From Desulfovibrio sp. (lineage in GTDB: Bacteria > Desulfobacterota > Desulfovibrionia > Desulfovibrionales > Desulfovibrionaceae), in NCBI GenBank assembly GCA_031272715.1, contig JAISTH010000011.1:1-64000 (forward strand): a stretch of 64,000 bases of DNA, written 5' to 3'. This document shows, in pieces, positions 35,398 through 44,542 of the stretch. A program made the translations under genes and the position numbers. The notes beneath the pieces are model-generated. The model searched no databases. It was not told the origin of the DNA and saw only the letters and a program-made list of their open reading frames with translations. Every line of letters begins with the position of its first letter. Within the stretch, counting starts at the first letter, position 1.

Positions 35398-36552
35398 ATG
35401 CACCCGCAGATGGAGATGATCCCTTGCGCCATCGTGCGCGGGGGCACCAGCAAGGGCATTTTCCTCAAGGAGGTAGACCTGCCGTCAGACCCGGAGAGGC
35501 GCGATGCGGTCATACGGGCCGTGTTCGGCAGTCCAGACCTGCGACAGATCGACGGCCTGGGCGGCGCCGACGTGCTGACCAGCAAGCTCGCCATCATCGG
35601 ACCCTCGTCCCGGGCCGACTGCGACATCGACTACACCTTCGGCCAGGTGAGCTTCGAGACGGCCTTCATCGACTATCGGGGGAACTGCGGCAACATCTCC
35701 GCTGCAGTGGGAGGCTTCGCCATCGACGAAGGCATGGTGAGGGCCGTGGAACCCATGACCACGGTGCGCATCCATCTCACCAACTGCGGAAGGGTGCTGA
35801 CGGCCGAAGTCCCCGTGGTCGGCGGCAGGGCCGCCGTGGACGGGGATTTCGTCATCGACGGCTGTCCTGGAAGCGGCGCCCGCGTCACGCTGGACTGGTC
35901 CGATGTGACCGGTTCCATCACGGGCAGACTTCTGCCCACGGGGAACCTCAAGGACACCCTGGAGGTCGATGGGAGGAAGTACACCGTCTCCATCGTGGAT
36001 GCGGGCAATCCCCTGGTCTTCGTCCACGCCGCGAGCATTGGCATGGTCGGCACCGAAAGCCCTGCCGAGATCGAGGGCAACGGGGCGCTCATGGCGCTCA
36101 TCGAGAGGATGCGAGGTCGCGCCGCCGTGCTCTGCGGTCTCGTGGAGAGGCCCGAGGAAGCCTCGACGAGGAGTCCCTACAACCCGTTCTTCGCCATCGT
36201 CAGCGAACCGGCGCCCTACCTGGCCATCAACGGCAAGGAAATAGCCGCGGGGGACGTCGATCTGGTCTCCCGGCTGCTCTTCATGCTCCGGATGCACAAG
36301 ACCTACCCCATCACGGGCACGGTCTGCACCGGAGCGGCCTGCCGTATCCCCGGCACCGTTGCCTGGGAGGTGCTTGGCGAGCGAGGCAGGTCCGCCCCGA
36401 GCATCCTCATCGGCCATCCCAGCGGAGTGGTCCCTGTTGAGGCCAAGGGAGGCGTGGTGGACGGCGTGCCGAAGATCGAGAGGTTGGGAGTCTACCGTAC
36501 GGCCCGCAGGATCATGGACGGGTATGCCTACGTGCGCAAGGGCGTCTTTTGA
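35398..36552 (+). CDS. PrpF/3-methylitaconate isomerase family protein
   Basis: A 384-residue cofactor-free isomerase of the PrpF (DUF453) family, diaminopimelate epimerase fold. Signatures: IVRGGTSKGIFL near residue 10, the GNCGNIS active-site stretch near residue 98 with its catalytic Cys, and VDAGNPLVFV in the second half. Members isomerise methylaconitate in the methylcitrate cycle or related acids; no prpC/prpD genes are nearby, so the substrate is open. Start ATG 35398 lies six bases after AGGAGG. GC content and codon use fit the core chromosome. Confidence 0.88.
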   Translation: MHPQMEMIPCAIVRGGTSKGIFLKEVDLPSDPERRDAVIRAVFGSPDLRQIDGLGGADVLTSKLAIIGPSSRADCDIDYTFGQVSFETAFIDYRGNCGNISAAVGGFAIDEGMVRAVEPMTTVRIHLTNCGRVLTAEVPVVGGRAAVDGDFVIDGCPGSGARVTLDWSDVTGSITGRLLPTGNLKDTLEVDGRKYTVSIVDAGNPLVFVHAASIGMVGTESPAEIEGNGALMALIERMRGRAAVLCGLVERPEEASTRSPYNPFFAIVSEPAPYLAINGKEIAAGDVDLVSRLLFMLRMHKTYPITGTVCTGAACRIPGTVAWEVLGERGRSAPSILIGHPSGVVPVEAKGGVVDGVPKIERLGVYRTARRIMDGYAYVRKGVF

Positions 36553-36890
36553 CCTTGGCCGCGGAGATGAGTGGCGGCACACTGTCCGTTGTCGTCCATC
36601 CGGTGGGGCAGGCATTCAAGGATGGCGACTCCGTTCCAGGACGTGTGTATATGGGCAAGGGGCGGGCTGCGCAGGACGTGAGTTTTCCGGATGACCGACC
36701 GTGGCCGGCCCTGTCCGCCCAAATGACGGTCTGCGGCTCCCCACGGCGCAAACTCAAATCCACGTGAGAGTATGCTCGGCACCAGGCCTGATTCCGCCGA
36801 TCCAAACGGAAACACCTTCATCCCGTCGGCATCGCTGCAAGCGCAGGTGCCGGGATCCCCTGGATGACGGAGCGCATGTGGTGGGGCGAC
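36553..36890. other. stretch between convergent genes, nothing recognised
   Basis: GC-rich, no supported open frame, no clear terminator hairpin with T-run. Confidence 0.4.
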
Positions 36891-38588
36891 CTATCTTGCC
36901 GTGGCCGCCGTGTCCTCGGGCGCATTGTCGTTGCGGCGCGCTATGAACCAAGTTTCATTGCTCCAGACGATGGTGCCTGCGCCCTCCTGCACCAGACACT
37001 CCCGCACCTCGGGATCGTCGCAAAGCAGCCACCTTGCACCAGAGGCCAGCCAGAACTTCACGCCGCCCTCATCGCCCAGCAACTTCGCCAGATGTAGCCA
37101 TTTCTTTGCGCCTTCGAAGTCCCTGTTGTAGAGGTAGAAAGAACCGTCCTTGAAGGAATGAACCAATGGTCTATGCAACAAGTAGCGAACCGCCATGGCA
37201 TCGGGAATCCCCAGGACTGGCTCTCCTGGTGGGGCGAGGCGGTCCAGAGCCTTCAGAGCTTCCAAGTATTTCCTGGCTTCTTCCATTTCCTGGACGGTCT
37301 TTTGAGACTGTTGAAGGCCAAGCACATCTCTTACCTCATAACTAAATGCTCTCATCCATCGACCCTCATCAAATGTAACAATACAGACTATGCTAATAGT
37401 TGCCATTATGAATATAGTATGTGGAAACTTTTGCATAAGACATGTTCCAGCCCCGACGACCATGAGCCAAATTATGGGAACTAGAAATCTGGCGCCACGT
37501 GGTATTTCTCGTCCCATAGGCATTCTATCGATATATACAGATAATGATGACTCTACAAATGATAAAATTAGTGCAACACATATTCCAAAAAACATTAATA
37601 TGCATATTTTTACTAGTTTTTTCATTTGTGTCGTGCCTATATACATAATAACTATATATCCGATTATTGCAAGAGGGAGTAGTGGTATTTCGTCGCCGTG
37701 AAATAATTTCCCATAGTCCTTCGCGAAACGCTTGTCAAATGTTTGTTGGAGAATCTCTAGTTTCTCAGATGTAAAACTACCAGACTGTGTAAGAACTCCA
37801 TGAAAGAATAGAAAAGTTGGTACTGCCCATGCGAGCACACACACAATTAAATTTTTAATGTGGTTACTTGTACTAGAGCTGTCAGGCTTACTGAACGCAA
37901 ACACGACAAAGAACATACAACTGGCATTGAGAGAACTGATTCCATGTATATAAATTCCAGCGCCAGCAGCGAACATAATAATTGGTCGCAATAATGGACG
38001 ATCAATTGTAAGTACAGCACCGACAAAGAGAAGTGCGAAATATGCTGAAAAGAAAACTCGTGGTGTAACATCACCTGTTGCTAATCCCCAGAATGTCCCG
38101 AATCCGACCCAGACAGTAGTCGTCATGAGTACAGATAATAAGACTGACAGAATTATGGATTTGAAAAATAGCCTCCCTACAATATAATAGGCTATGTAGT
38201 TGCCTGCGACAGCAATTGCAGCAGCTCTGAAGAGTCCGAGTACATAGTTATCATCAGGTTGTAAAAGTCTTGCAAGAAATGTCTCAATCGTGGGAAGAGT
38301 ATTTGAGGGTGTAGGGACGGCTAGAATAGGATCTTGGGCGAATGGTGCACGATGGGATATGCCTGCGAGGTGTTGTGCATAGCATGCGAGATCACTGCAG
38401 ATATTCACCCCATCGACTGAAGTCGGGATCATGCCGGAGTAGGCGATCCAAGTGTAGATGAGAATCGAGACGATAACAACCAGATCCCAAGGACAAGGAT
38501 CAAATTGCAGCATCTGCCCGGTATTCTTTCCTTGAAATCCCGAACCTTGCGAGGTGACCATCTTGTCAGATGAATTCGATGGGGTCAT
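36891..38588 (-). CDS. polytopic membrane protein of unknown function
   Basis: A 565-residue protein with a hydrophilic N-terminus (about 35 residues), roughly ten membrane helices between residues 35 and 430 (for example VVIVSILIYTWIAYSG, ILSVLLSVLMTTTVWVGFG), and a soluble C-terminal domain of about 130 residues (RAFSYEVRDVLGLQQSQK onward). A polar loop after the first helix (VDGVNICSDLACYAQHLAGI) resembles the catalytic first loop of GT-C-like and other lipid-linked sugar transfer proteins, but there is no sure match. The 5' two thirds is AT-rich and the 3' end GC-rich, a visible composition break. No lipopolysaccharide genes lie beside it. Confidence 0.6.
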   Translation of the reverse strand: MTPSNSSDKMVTSQGSGFQGKNTGQMLQFDPCPWDLVVIVSILIYTWIAYSGMIPTSVDGVNICSDLACYAQHLAGISHRAPFAQDPILAVPTPSNTLPTIETFLARLLQPDDNYVLGLFRAAAIAVAGNYIAYYIVGRLFFKSIILSVLLSVLMTTTVWVGFGTFWGLATGDVTPRVFFSAYFALLFVGAVLTIDRPLLRPIIMFAAGAGIYIHGISSLNASCMFFVVFAFSKPDSSSTSNHIKNLIVCVLAWAVPTFLFFHGVLTQSGSFTSEKLEILQQTFDKRFAKDYGKLFHGDEIPLLPLAIIGYIVIMYIGTTQMKKLVKICILMFFGICVALILSFVESSLSVYIDRMPMGREIPRGARFLVPIIWLMVVGAGTCLMQKFPHTIFIMATISIVCIVTFDEGRWMRAFSYEVRDVLGLQQSQKTVQEMEEARKYLEALKALDRLAPPGEPVLGIPDAMAVRYLLHRPLVHSFKDGSFYLYNRDFEGAKKWLHLAKLLGDEGGVKFWLASGARWLLCDDPEVRECLVQEGAGTIVWSNETWFIARRNDNAPEDTAATAR

Positions 38589-38730
38589 GCGGCCCCTCCT
38601 AACATTATCGCATGAGCCTTTTGAGTCATGGAGATATACCTTGAGGTGGTTACAAAGAAATAGGTTAGAGTTTATCGACCATATTTGATTTGCTTCTAGA
38701 CTTTAGAATTTGTAAGTGTACATAAGTATA

Positions 38731-39486
38731 TTATGTCGTCTCACGGCGCAACATATATGTTGCCATTTTAGGATTACCAGTTATGAGCGTTGAAAATGTT
38801 GCGCTACGCTCAAGCTTATAACCACAGTCATTTGCAAGTTTATTAACCTCATCACTGTCAATGCGTAGTTTATACTCTGATGGACGTCGTTTTTCAACTG
38901 GAAGATTCCAGTCAGCGGAGTGATATTGACTGTTCTTTACTTTATCATATGCATGTGTCGCCGCAGTAAAAATTATGATGCCGTTGAGCTTTAAATATGG
39001 ACGATATGTCTTAAGAAAAATCGTAAGGTTTTCATATGGCTGACATTCTGGCCATGATGTCGAGAACACAGCATCAACCCCATCGTTGAGAATTTTCTTT
39101 GTCTTCTCTTTCTCAGGGGCCAGCGCATTGTCCTGCCAGACGTCCATGTCGACATTCTTCATTTCAGATATCTTATGCGCAAGGCAGACTGCCTCTTGTG
39201 AGATATCAATGCCGTGTACGTCATGAAATCCCTGTCCCATGAGCTAGAGCAAGTTCATTCCGCCGCCGCAGGCAGGTTCAAAAATTGTTGCATCGTGGTT
39301 GAGCGTGGCGACAAGCCATTCGCATGCCGTGCAGGCATGGCGACGATACTTTCTCCGATTGACTGCATGTATGTGCCATCGCTCTGCACCGCATGATGCC
39401 ACCATTGATTCGATCTCATTCGGTTGTATACCGATATCTTGGTCGATCGGTAAGTTATACTTTATATATTGAATGATATCAAGCAT
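38731..39486 (-). pseudogene. class I SAM-dependent methyltransferase with in-frame TAG
   Basis: From ATG 39486 (AGGAGG nine bases upstream) the frame encodes a short N-terminal domain, then the SAM-binding motif I FEPACGGGMNLL, a TAG at 39246-39244, and without frame change LMGQGFHDVHGIDISQEAV, DAVFSTSWPE and a C-terminal domain ending MATYMLRRETT. Total about 250 codons. The stop falls between motif I and the acidic motif II (GIDIS), so neither half is expected to be active unless the stop is read through. Strongly AT-rich. A structured leader with terminator (39533-39871) precedes it, like the methyltransferase fragment at 214-735. Confidence 0.75.
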
Positions 39487-39532
39487 AATTTTCCTCCTGT
39501 AAGATATTCGCAATTGAGCACCATTGACGCAT

Positions 39533-39871
39533 GAAATAAAAAATCCCATTCATACGCAAGGGCGTACGAATGGGATGCAAAAGAAAATAGTATTGATGTG
39601 GTCATCGTGAGATGACGCACTCGACGGAAATAGGAAGAGGCCGCGAGCGAATTTCGCTAACGGCTTTCTAAGGTAGGTAGGTAGGTAGGTAGGTAGGTAG
39701 GTAGGTAGGTAGGTAGGTAGGTAGGTGCAAGTATCGTGCCATTGCATGCACGCTCAATTGCACCCTCTTCTCCTTACCCATCTGCCGATCCTCCGCCGTG
39801 GTACGGGCTGGACTCCTCCCATCTGCAGGGAGGAACCTTGGACTTCTACACCCTGCCGGAAAACCCGTCAA
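39533..39871 (-). ncRNA. candidate structured leader RNA with CCUA tandem repeat, copy 2
   Basis: Same layout as 790-1120. Promoter-like pair TTGACG (39871-39866), 17 nt, TAGAAG (39848-39843); tetranucleotide tract; hairpin 1 (39640-39664); hairpin 2 (39601-39616, GTCATC/GATGAC, loop differs from copy 1); hairpin 3 (39544-39575) TCCCATTC-A-TACGC/GCGTA-C-GAATGGGA followed by T6ATTT on the minus strand. The stem of hairpin 3 shares no sequence with copy 1 but keeps the pairing and the single A/C mismatch at the same place. The terminator ends about 50 nt before the methyltransferase start. Confidence 0.6.
39672..39726 (+). repeat. (GGTA)13 tetranucleotide tandem repeat
   Basis: Thirteen perfect GGTA units plus GGT, against eleven in the copy at 928. 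Flanks on both sides are conserved between the two loci (GCTAACGGC on the left, GTGCAAGT.TCGTGCCATT on the right). Confidence 0.95.
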
Positions 39872-40689
39872 CAAATTTGTTTGAACCTTCGGGGGCGTCA
39901 CTTGCAGGATTCTTTCCACGCCCCTAGCGACTGGCGGGATCCGGGGCATCTGGCCGATTTCCGGGTTCCGCATGCAGGGATGGACCGGGCATGCCGCCCA
40001 TCCTTCCCGTGCCTGCGCGGTGCTCGGCGATGTCCTTGCGATGTGTCCTTGGGTGAGTGCACTGGAGGTGTCCGCCACGGTTCGCCCTCGTCGCATCAGG
40101 TCCGCGACAATCCGGCAGGGGCTTGCCTGGGGCGTGGATGAGAATTTCGTGCCAGCGGTTGGGCGGGCTTTTTGAAGTGAACGGTGGAGACGAGAGCAAG
40201 GAAAATGCAGCTTCCATTTTGGTCCAGTTCGCAAGTTGCCTGTGTTGGTGTGTTGGCATGCGAACCCATCATGGTGGTCCAATGGTGGAACGACAACCGG
40301 AAGAACCCCGACCTTGAGCTAGGCGGCTGATCCAAGGTTCATGGATGAATGCGACCGGTCGCATGCCGCATTTCCTGGTTGCGGCATGCTCCTTGTGAAG
40401 GCTTGCAGGACGGCGGGACGCGGGAATCCCCGCCGGCGGGGATTGGGTGCGGAATGGGGCAGGCAAGGCCGTCCAGGTGTTCCAAGGATGGCGGATATCC
40501 ATTATCATCACGGCCACTGGGCGGCAGCCTTGGGGGGCAGTGCGGCGTCTGGGCACCCTATGTGGCGATGTGCGGCCTTTTCCATCCCCCCCTGCGGCCT
40601 AGGTCGTCCCAGGCCGAGAATGTCACGGCTCGCAGCATTGTTTGTCGGCCTCGCTGGCCGATCCGCTTCCATCATCAGAAGGAGTCGCC
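39872..40689. other. GC-rich stretch without a supported gene
   Basis: Only shadow open frames. No repeat or terminator recognised. The last bases carry the AAGGAG ribosome-binding site of the nitrilase gene. Confidence 0.45.
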
Positions 40690-41649
40690 ATGGCGGACAG
40701 CGTTCGCGTCGCGGTCGTGCAGGCCGCCCCAACACCCTTCGACAAGGCCTCCGCTCTCGCGAAGGTCGTATCCCTGACGCGGGATGCGGCGGCCCAGGGC
40801 GCCAGGATCGTCCTCTTCCCCGAGGCGTACATCCCCTGCTACCCGCGTGGGATGACCTTCGGGGCGAACGTGGGGAAACGGACCGACGAGGGGCGCAAGG
40901 ACTTCAGGCGCTACTACGAACAGGCGGTGGACGTCCCCGGGGACGAGATCGCGCAGCTCGGCCAGATCGCCGCCGAGACGGGCGTCTATCTTGTTGTCGG
41001 GGTCATCGAGCGGGACGGCGGGAGCCTCCACTGCGCGGTCGCCTTCCTCGGCCCCGATGGGGCGTATCTCGGCAAGCACAGGAAGCTCAAGCCCACCGGA
41101 TCCGAACGGCTGGTCTGGAGTCAGGGCGACGGGAGCACGCTTCCGGTGATCGAGACGCCCTACGGGAAGATGTGCGCCGTGATCTGCTGGGAGAACTACA
41201 TGCCTCTGCTGCGCGCCGCCATGTACGCCAAGGGGACGACGATATACCTCGCCCCCACGGCCGACGCCCGGGACAACTGGCAGGCGTCGATGCGGCATAT
41301 CGCCCTGGAGGGGCGCTGCTTCGTGCTTGCCTGCAATCAGTTCCAGACGAAGGACATGGTGCCGACGGATTTGTCGGGATACGGCGATCTGGCGGGCGAG
41401 CCCGATGTGATGTGCCGCGGCGGCAGCGCCATCATCGACCCCATGGGGAACTATCTTGCGGGCCCTCTCTACGGCGAGGAGGGCATCCTTCTGGCCGATC
41501 TCGACCTCGGGCGTCTGGCGGAGGCGAGGTTCGACTTCGACGTCGTGGGCCACTACGCCCGCAACGATGTCTTCACGCTGATCGTGGACGAGCGCCCGAA
41601 GCGTGGGGCCGTGTTCCTGCGGGACGATGATGCTTCACAGGAGGCATGA
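40690..41649 (+). CDS. nitrilase family hydrolase
   Basis: A 319-residue carbon-nitrogen hydrolase with the full triad: Glu45 (LFPEAYIP), Lys132 (KHRKLKPT) and Cys166 (VICWENYMPL). The CWENYMPLLR context and the HRKLKPT motif place it with true nitrilases (branch 1, hydrolysing nitriles to acids) more than with amidases. Start ATG 40690 follows AAGGAG seven bases upstream; the open frame extends to 40642 but without a ribosome-binding site. GC-rich and chromosomal in codon use. It is followed by a strong bidirectional terminator. Substrate unknown. Confidence 0.9.
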   Translation: MADSVRVAVVQAAPTPFDKASALAKVVSLTRDAAAQGARIVLFPEAYIPCYPRGMTFGANVGKRTDEGRKDFRRYYEQAVDVPGDEIAQLGQIAAETGVYLVVGVIERDGGSLHCAVAFLGPDGAYLGKHRKLKPTGSERLVWSQGDGSTLPVIETPYGKMCAVICWENYMPLLRAAMYAKGTTIYLAPTADARDNWQASMRHIALEGRCFVLACNQFQTKDMVPTDLSGYGDLAGEPDVMCRGGSAIIDPMGNYLAGPLYGEEGILLADLDLGRLAEARFDFDVVGHYARNDVFTLIVDERPKRGAVFLRDDDASQEA

Positions 41650-41709
41650 GATCGCAACTGCTGCGAAGCCGCTAAATCGATCCGCTCTCACTCAAATTCC
41701 AGTCAAAAT

Positions 41710-41741
41710 GCAAAAGGCGTCCTTTTCGGGACGCCTTTTGC
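41710..41741. terminator. bidirectional terminator between convergent genes
   Basis: Stem GCAAAAGGCGTCC with its complement around TTTTC, flanked by A-rich and T-rich arms. It serves the nitrilase gene on the plus strand and the ATPase remnant on the minus strand. Confidence 0.88.
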
Positions 41742-41762
41742 TTGACTGTTCAATATATTGTT

Positions 41763-42985
41763 CTATACAATAGGAGCATTGAGAATCTCGTCAATCTTTT
41801 GACGCAGTTCTGGCAATGTGACGGTAGAAGAGGTATCCGCTCCTTGGAATGGCACCACGGTAAATGCAAAATCTTCAGGTATGCCAAGTTTCTCCATCGC
41901 CCTGTAAGCCCCAGATGACAAGTGTGCGCTCGGCGATGTTTTGCACTCTATGGCTATAAGTTTCCGTCCATCATCCAGTATAAAGTCAATTTCGTTCTGG
42001 TCCTCATCCCTATAAAAGAATATATTTTCGCCGTTTGACCGAGGATACCAAGCTCGAAGATGGTTTAGCACAATCTGCTCCCACATAGCACCGTAAACTT
42101 TTGAGTTTGTTTGTGATTTAATTTCATTATATGATTTTATGTTTAATCCATTGGCCACTAAGCCTGAATCAGTAACATAAATTTTTGGTGTCTTTATCAT
42201 CCATTTAAGCGAATTTTTTGTATATGGTGGAATAGAATCAATAAGATAAAGTCCAAGTAATAATTTAATGCATGCTTGAGCATCGGTTTTAGTTATTTGG
42301 AGAGAGCTGAGTATTTTTTTGAGATTCGTTTCTTGGCCATTAACTGCAACAAGCGCTTTCCAGAGAGATTCAAGAGAATCGGTATTAAATTTCCACCAAC
42401 CTTGAAAATCTCTATGTAAAAATTGAAATATATAATCCTTTTCCCAAGCGAGTGAATCGTCATCACTTTCTGCGAGATAGCTGTCTGGGAATGCCCCGCG
42501 AAAAAAATATCTTTGCATGTCGCAATTAGGAATTTCTGTCACCAAAAAAGTAGAGAGGCGTCTATAGCCAATTCTTCCAGGTAGTGATTCAGTTGTCTGC
42601 CGTAATAAAATTGGCTCAGCAGACCCAAGAATGAGAAAGCGTCCAAGATGTGTTATTTTATGGTTCTCGTCTCGTGAGTGCGAAATTCTATCGCCCAATA
42701 CTCTCAAAGTGGGAAAAAGATTAGGGCGAAGCTGTATTTCGTCAATGACGATAAGGCCATCCATATTATCTTCAAGGAGGTCAATTGCCTGAATGTCGTC
42801 TTCAATTTTTTTAAGATCTTTTTTGTACTGAAGATCGAGGTAAAGGCATTTCTCAGATGTATTGCAAATATTTTAGCAATAGACGATTTTCCGCACTGTT
42901 GCGGCCCAATAATTCCCGTTATGGGACGTGTGCGTAATGTTTGGTAAATTTCATCTTCAAGCATTCTGTGGATATATGTACTCAT
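41763..42985 (-). pseudogene. AAA ATPase with DUF4143 domain, frameshifted
   Basis: From ATG 42985 the frame encodes RTRPITGIIGPQQCGKSS with the Walker A motif GPQQCGKSS and AKIFAIHLR, then loses coherence. The homologous reading KCLYLDLQYKKDLKKIE begins in another frame near 42860 and continues through GLIVIDEIQL (Walker B) to the stop at 41763, including the DUF4143 stretch (IYVTDSGLVANG, GAMWEQIVLNHL) and a nuclease-like EIDFIL...IAIECKTS. A one-base shift near 42855-42865 thus separates Walker A from the rest. Members of this family are common in mobile DNA, role unclear. AT-rich, so acquired. Confidence 0.8.
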
Positions 42986-43541
42986 GGTAAAAACATCCTT
43001 GTAAAGGTTGTCTAGTTTATAAGCTAATGTTCAGGGTAATGTGGAAAATTATAATAAAGTAAAAACATAATAAATAAAAACAGTACAAAATTTTAGATAT
43101 TATTTTTTGCTCAGCGCACTACAAATGTAAGCAAGATATTTATATATCACAACAAAAAATAATTTTAAAATTTAAAGAAATTTATATTTCGCTCGCGACA
43201 ATCAGTTCTATAAACATGTATCTCAGAGCAATTACAAAATGACATGCGATAGGGATCATGCTAAAATAACGTCTAGATGGCCCTTCTTTTCGCCTCCAAA
43301 ACCCTCTCGTAGCGCAAACCAGCGTCACTTCATCAAATTGCCATGGATTCGGATCCATGCGTGAACCATGTCCGGTTTGCCGACAGGATCCTTGCTACCG
43401 CGATGCCCGTACAACCCACTGCCGTACACTTGCGCAAATCATCATGTCACATGTCGGGGTTCTGCGCAAGCGGCCAAGGACGACGGCCAAGTCGATCACC
43501 GAGTGGGCGGTTGGCATGCCCCACCGCTCCACTGTCCACGT
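42986..43541. other. AT-rich stretch before the CRISPR array
   Basis: 43020-43260 is strongly AT-rich and has no gene; it becomes GC-rich at about 43270. No cas gene is present on either side. Confidence 0.5.
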
Positions 43542-43695
43542 GCAGAACCTCCGCCCCTCGGGGAGCGGACGCACAAAGGGCGGCACCACAGATAACAGAG
43601 ATAGCAGAACCTCCGCCCCTCGGGGAGCGGACCGTGTGTCTCATAGGCCGTGGCTGGCTTGTGTAAGCAGAACCTCCGCCCCTCGGGGAGCGGAC
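43542..43695. CRISPR. short orphan CRISPR array, three repeats and two spacers
   Basis: The 29-bp repeat begins GCAGAACCTCCGCCCC and ends GGGGAGCGGAC. It occurs without mismatch at 43542-43570, 43604-43632 and 43667-43695. The spacers are 33 and 34 bp and unrelated to each other. The repeat contains an imperfect palindrome (CCGCCCC/GGGGAGCGG), and repeat length and period (62-63 bp) fit type I-E arrays, in which case the transcribed strand would be the minus strand. No cas genes are in the window, so the array is orphan here. Three identical repeats with non-matching spacers make a chance tandem repeat less likely. Confidence 0.75.
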
Positions 43696-44542
43696 ACCGC
43701 GGACCGCCCCGGCGTCTCGGAGATCCGCGGAACCCGCGACTCTTCCGCCCAGGGCGACCGAACCCATGCGGTACATGGCATGGCGGAAGAGAACGCCTCC
43801 CACCCTGTCCGGCGATGTTTCCGATGTCGTCACCAACCCAAAATTTCACGTACTGGACCAAAAGGGCACATTCGTGGAAATGGCGCCATTGCTGGGTTGG
43901 ACGGGATCTTTCGCGCATCCGGACGGACGTGTTCGGCCGGGGCATCGTGAATCCGTGATGAACTGCCGGAAAACGGCCATGGGTGCGGCATTTGGGCACT
44001 GCGAGGCCCAGCGGGTCACGAAGTCGTCCTCTCCAGGCACCAATACGGCCCTCGCGCCATACTGGTCCAAAGGGAAGACGCCGGAGAACATGAACAAAGT
44101 CCTTGTTTGCAAGGCCGGCAAGCGAAAGGGCGAAGCGGTCGGTCGCGGACGACGGCACGTCGCAGGGAACGGCCCTGCAGCGGCGACGACTCGATGCGGG
44201 GAAACCTCGCGTGAATCTGGGAGGCGATGGCGGACCGTCGGATCGCGAACCGCCCGGGCGCGACGTCGGCGCGACGTCTCCAGGCCATGAACCGCACGGG
44301 CGACATTCCCGACCATGACCATATATATGATAATGGATCCCCCCATCCGCGCCCCATGGGATCCGCCCCGGGGCCCCGCGCGGTGCCCCGCCCTCGCCCG
44401 TGGCCGGCCCTCGGGGCGTCGCCTTTGCCTCCCCGGCATGCCCTGCGGAACCTCCCGGGTTGCCTTGAGCGCCAAGCGTTGCTACCTTTGTCACGGTCCG
44501 CTCCCGCCCCGGAGCGGCCGGTCCGCAGCGGAGGAGACGCAC
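43696..44542. other. stretch without a supported gene
   Basis: GC-rich, with shadow open frames only. The last part holds the GGAGGAG ribosome-binding site of ftsY. No promoter could be picked with confidence. Confidence 0.45.

Noticed and set aside
39672..39726. Tetrapeptide-type protein repeat encoded by the GGTA tract
   Set aside because: The frame through the tract (Leu-Pro-Thr-Tyr type repeat on the minus strand) belongs to no gene with supported ends; the tract lies in an untranslated leader.
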